Of a stretch of DNA of 14,138 bases, positions 6,856 to 14,138 are shown piece by piece; position 1 is the stretch's first letter, and every line of letters begins with the position of its first letter. Location of the stretch: the NCBI GenBank assembly GCA_003646995.1, contig QMLZ01000055.1:1-14138 (forward strand), written 5' to 3'. The translations under genes were made by a program, and so were the position numbers. Source of the DNA: Deltaproteobacteria bacterium. GTDB taxonomy: Bacteria; Desulfobacterota; DSM-4660; Desulfatiglandales; Desulfatiglandaceae. Below the pieces are notes generated by a model. It did not search any database and was not told the origin of the DNA. It saw only the letters and a list, made by a program, of their open reading frames with translations.

Positions 6856-7287
6856 GTGCCTATCAGAACTTTTCAGGACTTACAAAGGGCTTTGCGGGAA
6901 TGCCGCGATGTGGGTTTGGTCGTTGTCCAAGGGGAGGCAAACCTTGTGGCCCAAGTCAGGGGACGCGCAGTCTTTGTCGACTGGGGTAGGATAAACAGGC
7001 ATGCAATTACCTTAACCTGTCCTGCGATAGTTCGTAGAGCGGCAGATTTAAGTCCCCAACAATGGGCGGAAATCATGAGAAAAGCCTTACAATTGTCGGC
7101 TCAATACCGTTGGATCAAAGCTTTTTTTGAGCGTCCTCCAGAGGCAGCGGTTGTGATTATTCAAGCACAGTTAATGCTGCCCACGGAGGAGGGGAATGAT
7201 CCAATGAACAGGCTGGCTTTCCTCTGTGACAACACAAATTTATGCAAGGTAGTGAGCGAAATGGGGAATTTTTTAACTCAAATATAA
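6856..7287 (+). CDS. Small hypothetical protein, possibly a second YbjN/CesT-like fold
   Basis: A 143-residue soluble protein. It alternates helices (TFQDLQRALREC; SPQQWAEIMRKALQLSAQ) and hydrophobic strands (VGLVVVQG, GRAVFVDW, EAAVVIIQAQLMLP). The last strand followed by a helical tail (DPMNRLAFLCDNTNLCKVV) recalls the end of YbjN-type proteins ('GxVxLxAxLPL' then helix), so it may be a diverged partner of the preceding gene, but this is weak. GTG 6856 is chosen because AAGGAGGT ends five bases before it; GTG 6850 lies within the ribosome site. The spacing of 10 bases to the upstream gene supports co-translation. Confidence 0.7.
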   Translation: MPIRTFQDLQRALRECRDVGLVVVQGEANLVAQVRGRAVFVDWGRINRHAITLTCPAIVRRAADLSPQQWAEIMRKALQLSAQYRWIKAFFERPPEAAVVIIQAQLMLPTEEGNDPMNRLAFLCDNTNLCKVVSEMGNFLTQI

Positions 7288-7303
7288 AAGGGGGTGCACC
7301 ATC

Positions 7304-10267
7304 ATGTGGAGACGGCATTTGAGGCACATCGTGTGGGAATGTCTTCTTTTATCAATAACGGTTGCATTCCTGGGAGGGACTTGTATTAGCCAAGAAATTC
7401 CGAGCAATTTTACGCTTTCCGTTGATCAAAACGCGTGGATGATTCTATCGGAAACGTTGCCCAGTGAGGAGCAGAATGAGCAGTTACTCGACCTCTTGCC
7501 CCTGGGGCTAGCCCAGTTCCTGGGCGGTGCCGCAGCAGTCGATACAATGCTCACATCCGGGGGACCTGTGCCCTTACGGATGGGGCCTCTTTCCCATTCC
7601 CATCTCCTCACCTTTGGCCCTGTACGAGCTTTCTATGCAGCAGAAACCACCCAGTCGGGAAACCTTTACCTCTTTGTTCCCCAAGGGGAGGAGCCAAAGG
7701 CCCTTATAGCCCGTTGGACCGATAGGTTCAGGGAAGAAACGGGGACTATTCCGGCCTACATCATCGCCTACACTTACACTCTAGATCTCAACCATGGCAA
7801 GGTTCACTGCACTTTACATCGGAAGGTCGAAGGAAAAGATGTCTTTTCCCCATGCTACGGATACTATAAGGAGCACATCCGTTCGCTAAAGGATCTGGAA
7901 GGATTCCTCGCAAAAGTAGATGATCTGATCGGTGCAGAGCTGACCGGAGATGGGCTCGTCCTTGAAGGCCGTTCATACCCTCAACAACAGCTTCCGAAGC
8001 TGACGATCGAGGACCTCGCTGCTCTTTATCAAGGGTATTACGCTCGCGGCAAGATACAGGACGCATTAATGGAAACGGATAAAGTCTCGTTGTTGGGATT
8101 GTTAGGATTGGGATCATATTACTACGATCTTTACAATTTTGAAGCCGAGGCGGGCGAGCACATAATTATTACTTTGGAATCCGACGACTTCGATGCCTAT
8201 CTTACGCTGAGCGGGCCCCAAGAATTTTTTGCAGAAGACGATGACAGCGCTGGCGGAACCAACGCCAAATTGGACGTGACTATTCCGGCCTCGGGCATTT
8301 ATGAAATCGAGGTTTCTTCGGCACGGCCATCTGGGGTCGGGAATTATTCGCTTAAAGTGACCACCGAAGACGGCGATCCAGTATTGGTTTGGCCTTCGGA
8401 GTCGCCCGGTTTCTCGCTTGATCCCTGTTTCCTTTGCGATTTCGATAAAAGAGGTGAACTCGTCAGACGCCTCAGGAAGTTCGCGGAAGAGGAGGGCGAG
8501 GAAGCGGAGCAAATTGTAGGGAGCGAATTATGGGACGAATTTGTCAAACTCATATATAAGGAACCGGCCGATGTGGATGAGGAGACCTTACGGGACGTTT
8601 TAGCTGAAATCGCGGATGAACTTATAAATGCGATCCCGCACGAGAAAAATGCCCGCAGCGTCTTGGACGAATTCGGGAAAGCTCTTTCGCCACTGGATTT
8701 CCCTCAATGTCCACGGTACGAGGGCAATATTCAAGGGACCGATGTGGCGATGATCATGTACTATTGTGACCTTGTGGGCAAGCTCTGGGCTATGGGCTAC
8801 GGCACGCCTCGCGAAAGGGGCATGAGATCTGTTTTGGAAATCCCGGTGTCCAGCATCTATTGGGAGGAAATAAGGTCGTATCCTTCCTCAAGGCTTTGGT
8901 TCGAGCCGGATGAACGGCGTGTCGCCACCGAGGGGAACGCCCTTTATTTCGACCCAGGAGTGACGAAGGTCTCCGCCCATTCTTTCGATCCAGAAGCCTT
9001 TGTCTATGATGAGGTTGAGCCAACGGTTGATAGGGCACAGTTCATCAACTGGTGGAACGCCAATTGGCCGAAGATTATGGATTACGAACCCATGTATCAC
9101 CTCCTCAACCAGATCCATAAGTGGTCGGTTCTATTCGTGTGGCTAGGTCAGGAAGGAAGCTTCTCGAAGCTCTCTTTCCTTTGGGATGTGGAGGTAAAGA
9201 GGGACTGGACCTTCAAAGAGTGGCTCGCGGCCAACCCGGAGGGCCTCCCGTATTACCATGATCTCCCCTTCGTATGCATCGATGGCCGATGTGATGAGTG
9301 CCTGCTGCAACTTGTATCAAAAAGCGTAGCGTCATTGGGGAAACCTGCACGCGCTTTGGTTGGTGGTGTTTCCAACTGGCCACAAGATAAGACGGTTCTT
9401 CCCCGGATCGAAGAGGACTTCTGGCAGCTGCTTTTGGAATTGGTCCAGAATGGCGGGAGCTGGAAAGCCCCGGACGGCACGGCTTACAACGTAAAGCCCG
9501 TCGGTGTGGGCAAGCACCGGGTAACAATCACCCCTTCCGATCCCCTTAAGGGCGATCAACTAATGAAACTGCTGGGCGAGCCTGTCATGAAGCTTCTTTC
9601 AATAAAAGAGGGCAGAGCACTCCATGATATTGAAATCCAGCTTGAACACCCACAACTCGGGATCCTGAACCTCGGCCGTTTGACATACGAGATCCAGGGG
9701 AACAACGTCAAGGTCGACTTCATCCCTGGAGTGGGTTGGGAAGTTTACCGGCTTGCAAATGCTTTGTCCAAAGGAGAGGACGTTCCGAATTGGCAAAAGG
9801 TGACGATATCCCAAGAAGAGATGGTCTTCTACACTGGCAAATACTTTATCATAGCCGGCCAGGATCTGGACCGTCCGCTGGCAATTTCCGGGTCAACTCA
9901 GGAACCTGTTAGGAAGGAAATCTCCCCTGTTCTTGCCTATGTCACAGAGGAAAAGATGACCAGCTACAAAGAGAAGGGGATAATAGACACTCCCAACTGG
10001 GTCAAGGTTTTACTGGAGGAAGCAGAACGTACTGAACCCGAAAAAATGCCCGCTTTCATTGCAGAGTACTGGAAAAAGATTGACCTCTTTCTAAAGATGA
10101 CTCTGCCAGAAGGCTCCGAGTTGGCATGGACTTCAGATCGTACTCAATTAAATTTGTACATTCCTCACGGCTATCCCCAGCTGGTCACTGGCTCAAAGGG
10201 GGTTGTAAAGCTTTTGGACTACCTTCAACCACGATTTCCCAGGAAAGAATGGGAAAATATAGGATGA
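7304..10267 (+). CDS. Large exported protein with PPC domain
   Basis: A 987-residue protein with a Sec-type signal peptide (arginine-rich start, hydrophobic LLLSITVAFLGG, cleavage probably after about residue 27-30). C27 lies in GGTC, an imperfect lipobox, so lipoprotein processing is possible but not favoured. Residues about 270-352 form a bacterial pre-peptidase C-terminal (PPC) domain: YYDLYNFEAEAGEHIIITL, DDFDAYLTLSGP, an acidic EDDDSAGG loop and GIYEIEVSSARPSGVGNYSLKV. PPC domains usually sit on secreted enzymes and bind polymers or aid secretion. No protease or other catalytic motif was found in the remaining sequence; the stretch about 460-720 is aromatic and tryptophan-rich with several cysteines (C469, C488, C658, C663, C666) that could form disulfides. 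ATG 7304 follows GGGGGTG. It is unusual in standing amid apparently cytoplasmic operon partners. The function is unknown. Confidence 0.9.
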   Translation: MWRRHLRHIVWECLLLSITVAFLGGTCISQEIPSNFTLSVDQNAWMILSETLPSEEQNEQLLDLLPLGLAQFLGGAAAVDTMLTSGGPVPLRMGPLSHSHLLTFGPVRAFYAAETTQSGNLYLFVPQGEEPKALIARWTDRFREETGTIPAYIIAYTYTLDLNHGKVHCTLHRKVEGKDVFSPCYGYYKEHIRSLKDLEGFLAKVDDLIGAELTGDGLVLEGRSYPQQQLPKLTIEDLAALYQGYYARGKIQDALMETDKVSLLGLLGLGSYYYDLYNFEAEAGEHIIITLESDDFDAYLTLSGPQEFFAEDDDSAGGTNAKLDVTIPASGIYEIEVSSARPSGVGNYSLKVTTEDGDPVLVWPSESPGFSLDPCFLCDFDKRGELVRRLRKFAEEEGEEAEQIVGSELWDEFVKLIYKEPADVDEETLRDVLAEIADELINAIPHEKNARSVLDEFGKALSPLDFPQCPRYEGNIQGTDVAMIMYYCDLVGKLWAMGYGTPRERGMRSVLEIPVSSIYWEEIRSYPSSRLWFEPDERRVATEGNALYFDPGVTKVSAHSFDPEAFVYDEVEPTVDRAQFINWWNANWPKIMDYEPMYHLLNQIHKWSVLFVWLGQEGSFSKLSFLWDVEVKRDWTFKEWLAANPEGLPYYHDLPFVCIDGRCDECLLQLVSKSVASLGKPARALVGGVSNWPQDKTVLPRIEEDFWQLLLELVQNGGSWKAPDGTAYNVKPVGVGKHRVTITPSDPLKGDQLMKLLGEPVMKLLSIKEGRALHDIEIQLEHPQLGILNLGRLTYEIQGNNVKVDFIPGVGWEVYRLANALSKGEDVPNWQKVTISQEEMVFYTGKYFIIAGQDLDRPLAISGSTQEPVRKEISPVLAYVTEEKMTSYKEKGIIDTPNWVKVLLEEAERTEPEKMPAFIAEYWKKIDLFLKMTLPEGSELAWTSDRTQLNLYIPHGYPQLVTGSKGVVKLLDYLQPRFPRKEWENIG

Positions 10268-10292
10268 ATTAAGGAACAGAAGAGAGGCTGCG

Positions 10293-11456
10293 GTGTTCAG
10301 GTTACTTCTACAAGAAGCAAAGTATTACACAGCAGAAGATCTAGATTCCATAAAAATCGGTCTGGGTGTGAAGTTGATCCTGTGTTGTAATCCCTTGCCG
10401 ACCGGCTTAACTCACGGACTTCAGACCCTAGCTCTTTCTCAAAGCGGAGCATGGAAATTGCCTGTCAAATTGCGTGACCCAGTTGTTTTCCCGTCGTCAA
10501 CGGCTGTGTTCGCTCGCCCGGGTGACCGGGTATATCAGCTGGTAAGAGGAAAGGAAAGCGAACTGCGTCCGTTGCTTAATGAAGAATGGAACATCCCTAT
10601 AGCTGTCCCACGAGAAAGCTTTTTTGAGTTCTCATCGTGGCTTGATGAAAGACAGGCTCCTTCCGAAGTTGTGTTCTGTAGCTCTAGACCACCGGCATAC
10701 CCTGAGGAAACCTGGGAAATCTTGAAAGGATGGATAGATGAGCAAATAACATGTCTATTTCCTGGAACACAATGTGAGGAAGTTGACCTGAACAACGTAA
10801 GCGAACCCAAAAGGAAGCTGGAGGAATTGCTCAAGGGGAATTCCCATGTAATAGGCCTTTTTCACAACGATGTAGAGGTCGAGTTCGAAAAGGTCATACA
10901 AACTACCGAATCCTTGGCCACAGCATTGCTGGCGATATTCCTCGCTATTAGGTCTTTGCTTGATGAGAGCCTGACAAATCGTGAGATAATTGAGCTCGCT
11001 AATCACTTTTACTCTAAGTTAAAGGGATTCTGCAGGACGATGATGGTATTGAAGGGCGACAACTTCAAGCCTTTCCTTGTCCTCAAAGCTGGCAAAGGCT
11101 TTTTTATGGTTAAATGGAAAGAGCTTCCGCCTCCTTTCAGCAAGTACAAAGAACTCTACCTTGAAGCCCCTAAAGCTAAAAAAGAGGTCATCCGAGAGAT
11201 CCGTGAAAAGCTCATCCAAGAGACCCGTGAAAAGGAGGATGTGGTCTTCGCTCTCGATGTCCCTTTCGAGATACGGGAGGAACTTTGGAATAATTTGGAA
11301 GAGAAAAGAAATGTTATTTGGATAGCCCGGTCTGCAACCTGTGAGGACGCCCTAGACTTTTGGAAATATTGGAGGGGAACGGAAGGGAGGGTCTTGTGCC
11401 TTCTCTGCCATGAAGGATCTGACGAATGTGTAGCGTTCATAAGAAAAGGGGGATAA
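10293..11456 (+). CDS. Hypothetical protein, 387 residues
   Basis: I do not recognise this protein. It has no signal peptide or membrane segment. The N-terminal third mixes strands and loops (VKLILCCNPLPTGLTHGL; VFARPGDRVYQLVRG); the middle (about 205-250) is a helical bundle (TTESLATALLAIFLAIRSLLDESL, NREIIELANHFYSKL); about 288-325 is a highly charged helix (KAKKEVIREIREKLIQETREKED); the end is alpha/beta with DVVFALDVP and RNVIWIARSA. A CLLCH sequence at 369-373 looks like a heme c motif but is probably chance in a non-exported protein. GTG 10293 follows GAGAGG with 5-base spacing. It lies 25 bases after the secreted-protein gene and 2 bases before the HEAT gene, so it belongs to the operon. 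Confidence 0.8.
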   Translation: MFRLLLQEAKYYTAEDLDSIKIGLGVKLILCCNPLPTGLTHGLQTLALSQSGAWKLPVKLRDPVVFPSSTAVFARPGDRVYQLVRGKESELRPLLNEEWNIPIAVPRESFFEFSSWLDERQAPSEVVFCSSRPPAYPEETWEILKGWIDEQITCLFPGTQCEEVDLNNVSEPKRKLEELLKGNSHVIGLFHNDVEVEFEKVIQTTESLATALLAIFLAIRSLLDESLTNREIIELANHFYSKLKGFCRTMMVLKGDNFKPFLVLKAGKGFFMVKWKELPPPFSKYKELYLEAPKAKKEVIREIREKLIQETREKEDVVFALDVPFEIREELWNNLEEKRNVIWIARSATCEDALDFWKYWRGTEGRVLCLLCHEGSDECVAFIRKGG

Positions 11457-11458
11457 AT

Positions 11459-12019
11459 ATGCGCTCGGAAAAGATAGAGAAGGCTCTTGAAACCAAAGGT
11501 GAAGAGAGATGGAAACTATTGGGACAGGTAACTGAGGAGACATTAAAGGAACGGATTTCGCAAAGAGCATCCCCTTGGCGTGGTAGCCCTTTTGAAGCCG
11601 CTGTCCCATTGAACAAAGAACTGGAGGGGAGGCTTATAGAAGCCTTCAAAAATACCAATAATTATAGGCTGAGGAGCGTCTTCGCCTTTCTCATGGGAGA
11701 AGTTGGAGGAGAGAGCTCCATACCGGTTCTTATCGAGGCCTTAAACTCCACAGAGAAGAGGGATTTTAAATTGGTAGCAATTGAGGCGCTTGGCAAAATC
11801 GGTGGGCCCCAAGCCCTGAAGGTGCTTCGCAAGCATGCTTCACACGACCCTGATGAACTTATCAGAGGAACAGCGGTTCAAGCATTACAAGTTATCTCTT
11901 CCTCAGAGCATTCTCCCGTCAGATTCGGCCAAGAGGCTATCGGGGATTTAAGGAACTTTCTTAAACATATCGAAAATGCGGATCCTTCTCCTTACGTGCG
12001 AGCAATGGTTGAAGGGTGA
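11459..12019 (+). CDS. HEAT-repeat protein
   Basis: A 186-residue all-helical protein. Residues about 67-148 carry two to three HEAT (PBS-lyase-type) repeats: LRSVFAFLMGEVGGESSIPVLIEAL, then FKLVAIEALGKIGGPQALKVLRKHA, then DELIRGTAVQALQVI. The GxxGGxxAIPxLxxAL pattern is diagnostic. HEAT repeats form curved scaffolds for protein binding; no catalytic part is attached. The N-terminal 65 residues are charged helix. ATG 11459 follows AAGGGGG and lies 2 bases after the previous stop codon; an in-frame GTG at 11426 would overlap the previous gene and has no ribosome site. It probably bridges other operon products; which ones is not visible from sequence. Confidence 0.85.
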   Translation: MRSEKIEKALETKGEERWKLLGQVTEETLKERISQRASPWRGSPFEAAVPLNKELEGRLIEAFKNTNNYRLRSVFAFLMGEVGGESSIPVLIEALNSTEKRDFKLVAIEALGKIGGPQALKVLRKHASHDPDELIRGTAVQALQVISSSEHSPVRFGQEAIGDLRNFLKHIENADPSPYVRAMVEG

Positions 12020-12025
12020 GATACC

Positions 12026-13717
12026 ATGAGCTTGATCTTGAAACTTTTGAACGAGTGGGCTGAGAGAGTTGGTAAAACGTTGGATGAAGATATGGGAAGA
12101 TCTTTGAGCAATCTTCTTGCTATTGAACCTTCTTTGGTAAAGAATTTGAGCGGGATTGAACTTCTGTTACGAACTTGGCATAGCCGCTTGCTCAAGGCAT
12201 GTCAAGCCGCATATCTTCCCAGCGAAGGCCTTTTAGCGGGGTTTTCAGCCTTATGTGACTGTTCCCTCCCTGCCCAGGAACTGTTTAAACAATGGAGTGA
12301 GTACGTCGAAGAAGCGCAAAACACACAAGATCAAGAACCTCCAGCTGAATTGTCTAATCAAAAGGAAGCATTGGCATCTCTTCTTCAAGCAGCGTCAAAT
12401 CCTCCAGCTCCTAAGCTTTCCGTTACTGCCCCTCTTTTTGAAGCCCTTAGAGGTATCCAAGGATGGGAATGTGGCCTTGGTGGAGCATCTGCCCATATAG
12501 CCAAACTATTTGGTGAATTAGGCCTTAAAGTTTGTTTGGTAAACCTTTATCACCCGGTTGAGCTTGCAAGGCACTTCCCTTCGCAGACCAAACGTTTGGC
12601 AGGCTGGGGTGAAAGCAAACCTCTCTTACAAGATGCGAATAGAGAACAAGAAGGGGCTCCTTTGCGGACCAGTTATATAGTCTATTACCAAGAAGGAGAG
12701 GTTCTGGGAGGTTTAGCCGCTCGTGCCACAGATCGTGTGGTGCTACGTTTTCATCACTGGCTTGGTCCACAAAGTCCGTCAGAAATTAAAGTTAGGGATG
12801 TGTTTGGGAACGAATCGGCCTGGGACTTCCGTGGAACAGTACAGGGTGAGTGGCCGTGGATCCCGGGCTTTGTAGTTTGGAAAAGAGACGACAACTTTTT
12901 ATGCTTCGAATTCGCGCCTTTAGAGGCACTTGAAACTTTAGCCCGTGAGTTCCGCTACATGTTCCTCAGTGGCTTAGGTATTAATGCCCCTTTAGGAAGA
13001 GGCCCACAAGTGGCTAAGGATGCTTTATGGCATCAGCTCCGCCATTTAGCAGAAAACGGAGTAAAAATTCATTTTGAATTCAGTGGGAAGCCTTCACTAA
13101 ACGCTGGAATTAGTAAATGGAGAAGGTCGCTTTCTGACATCGTTTTTAGCGCAGGAATTAATGACGGTGAACTTTTCCATTATACAGAATTAAGAGATTG
13201 TAATTTTTCGTCAACGAAACACAATCTACGAAATGTTCCCCGCATTTTTGAGCGTTACTTGAGAGCCTTGTTTCTGGCACGTACTTTAAAATTGAAGCGT
13301 TTATATGTACATAGCAATGATGTGGATCTTATTTTGCTGAAGGAGGCCACGCCCGGTGTAATGAGAAGTGAAGTGATGGCCGATCTTCTCGCCAAAGGGC
13401 TCGTAATACTCTTTCTCCTTCAACGAATCCATGCAGACAATTTAGAGGATTTCCTGAAGCGTGCACCAGCTGAATTTTCAAAGAAGTCTTTTATGGCATT
13501 ACTACATTTCATAGAAAATTTTGCAAAATATAATAAATTTTCTGAAGAACAAAAATGGAATTTCTTACAACAGGGCTACTGGGTTCCCTCGACTCGTGGC
13601 GAATATGCAGTGGCAATCGTGCCAGTCCTTTGGCCTGAAACGGTTCTTCAGCAGATTGACACTACTGGCGCTGGAGACATAACGTCAGCACTTTCATTGA
13701 TCTTCGCAGGACCATGA
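12026..13717 (+). CDS. Sugar kinase of the ADP-dependent phosphofructokinase/glucokinase type, N-terminally extended
   Basis: A 563-residue protein. From about residue 130 it follows the ADP-dependent PFK/glucokinase family (ribokinase fold): GLGGASAHIAKLFGELGLKVCLVNLYHP (150-177, family GGxAxxxAxxLxxLG), FLSGLGIN (313-320), IHFEFSG (348-354), SAGINDGEL (375-383, family SVGMNExEL), a YVHSNDVDLILL stretch (427-438, family VHTRDxxxxL), and DTTGAGD (545-551), the anion-hole and catalytic-base motif with Asp551. Such enzymes phosphorylate glucose, fructose-6-phosphate or nucleosides using ADP and are best known from archaea and animals; bacterial examples are rarer. Residues 1-130 are helical, low in conservation cues and unlike the family. 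It closes the operon, 6 bases after the HEAT gene, with a modest AAGGGTGAG site before ATG 12026. Substrate and the use of ADP rather than ATP are inferred, not shown. Confidence 0.75.
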   Translation: MSLILKLLNEWAERVGKTLDEDMGRSLSNLLAIEPSLVKNLSGIELLLRTWHSRLLKACQAAYLPSEGLLAGFSALCDCSLPAQELFKQWSEYVEEAQNTQDQEPPAELSNQKEALASLLQAASNPPAPKLSVTAPLFEALRGIQGWECGLGGASAHIAKLFGELGLKVCLVNLYHPVELARHFPSQTKRLAGWGESKPLLQDANREQEGAPLRTSYIVYYQEGEVLGGLAARATDRVVLRFHHWLGPQSPSEIKVRDVFGNESAWDFRGTVQGEWPWIPGFVVWKRDDNFLCFEFAPLEALETLAREFRYMFLSGLGINAPLGRGPQVAKDALWHQLRHLAENGVKIHFEFSGKPSLNAGISKWRRSLSDIVFSAGINDGELFHYTELRDCNFSSTKHNLRNVPRIFERYLRALFLARTLKLKRLYVHSNDVDLILLKEATPGVMRSEVMADLLAKGLVILFLLQRIHADNLEDFLKRAPAEFSKKSFMALLHFIENFAKYNKFSEEQKWNFLQQGYWVPSTRGEYAVAIVPVLWPETVLQQIDTTGAGDITSALSLIFAGP

Positions 13718-13743
13718 TGTTTTGGAATAACTTCTATTTAATT

Positions 13744-13778
13744 CGGTCGGCTCTTTGCTCGACCGCTATTTTCTTTTC
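13744..13778 (+). terminator. Probable rho-independent terminator at operon end
   Basis: CGGTCG (13744-13749) pairs exactly with CGACCG (13760-13765) around a 10-base loop, followed by a T-rich run (TATTTTCTTTT). It lies 26 bases after the kinase stop codon and only about 13 bases before the next start codon, so it could also act as an attenuator for the downstream gene. Confidence 0.6.
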
Positions 13779-13790
13779 CAAGGAGGTTCT

Positions 13791-14138
13791 ATGTTAAAGC
13801 GTGTTCTGAAGCTTTTCAGATTGGTCGCAGCAGGTCTTATATCAGTAGCGGAGAGCTTGGCGGCTCAAAGCCGCGCCAACATCCTAAGCCCGGATGAATC
13901 CATCCAGCAGGCGATCGACGCCGCCCCTTCGGGTGCGGTCATCTGCCTTGGGGAAGGTACATGGAAGGAGAACATCGAGATCAGAAAGAGCCTGACCATT
14001 CGCGGGGCCGGGGCTGGGAAGACCGTGATCCGGAGCGCCGAGTTGAACAGACCGGTAGTGTGGATCGAGGGTGATGAGATCGAGGTGGACTTAGAGGGCG
14101 TCACCATTACCGGGGACATTGGGTTTTCTTCAGTTTCA
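13791..14138 (+). CDS. Exported right-handed beta-helix protein, 5' part
   Basis: The first 116 codons of a gene that runs off the window. A basic start (MLKRVLKLFRLV) and hydrophobic AAGLISVAESLAA form a likely signal peptide. The mature part reads SPDESIQQAIDAAPSGAV, then GEGTWKENIEI, SLTIRGAGAGKTVIRS and VDLEGVTITGD, the typical opening of NosD/pectate-lyase-type right-handed beta-helix repeat proteins in which stacked coils build a solenoid. Such proteins bind or cleave polysaccharides or serve at the surface; the active region is not in view. The ribosome site AAGGAGG lies 4 bases before ATG 13791. It follows the terminator-like hairpin directly and has no obvious separate promoter. Confidence 0.85.
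   Translation, partial: MLKRVLKLFRLVAAGLISVAESLAAQSRANILSPDESIQQAIDAAPSGAVICLGEGTWKENIEIRKSLTIRGAGAGKTVIRSAELNRPVVWIEGDEIEVDLEGVTITGDIGFSSVS

Noticed and set aside
11397..11411. CLLCH heme-c-like motif in the 387-residue protein
   Set aside because: The protein has no export signal or other cytochrome features; probably chance.
1..14138. CRISPR array, tRNA, rRNA or phage structural genes
   Set aside because: No regularly spaced repeats, clover-leaf sequence, rRNA signature or phage motif was seen by eye; a covariance-model scan was not possible.

Overview
The window looks bacterial. Most genes have strong Shine-Dalgarno sequences (AAGGAGG, AGGAGGT, GGGGG), there are several GTG starts, and it carries a DeoR-type regulator, an IS5-type transposase remnant and Sec-exported proteins with PPC and beta-helix domains. 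The style of the right-hand beta-helix protein and an ADP-dependent-type sugar kinase would fit an uncultivated, perhaps thermophilic lineage such as Bipolaricaulota (OP1/Acetothermia). That placement is a guess from memory of protein style, not something the sequence proves.

Layout. Positions 1-210 hold the frameshifted 3' end of an IS5-family transposase. On the minus strand, 1997-232 hold two genes with a 4-base ATGA overlap: a protein with an NAGPA-like (phosphodiester glycosidase, DUF2233) C-terminal domain, then a protein with two HEPN-like halves that both lack the usual catalytic histidine. Between 1998 and 2209 lies a divergent control region with two families of short direct repeats and a good sigma-A-like promoter (TTGCAA-17-TAAAAT) facing right.

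From 2210 to 13717 there are ten same-strand genes with overlaps or gaps of at most 25 bases, so very probably one operon. In order: DeoR-family regulator; unknown helical plus beta protein; double-AAA+ ClpB/ClpV-like ATPase; small degenerate FHA-like protein; YbjN/CesT-like protein; a second small, possibly related protein; a 987-residue exported protein with a PPC domain; unknown 387-residue protein; HEAT-repeat protein; and a ribokinase-fold sugar kinase of the ADP-dependent phosphofructokinase/glucokinase type with an extra N-terminal region of about 130 residues. A hairpin with a T-rich tail follows, and then the start of an exported beta-helix protein that runs off the window.

How the genes may work together (inference). 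DeoR regulators usually sense phosphorylated sugars and the last operon gene looks like a sugar kinase, so a sugar or nucleoside signal could control the operon. The middle combines a Clp-like machine lacking recognisable aromatic pore loops, chaperone-like and FHA-like small proteins, a HEAT scaffold and a large secreted protein. I do not recognise this combination as a described system; it is the most interesting object in the window. No tRNA, rRNA, CRISPR array or prophage structural gene was seen.
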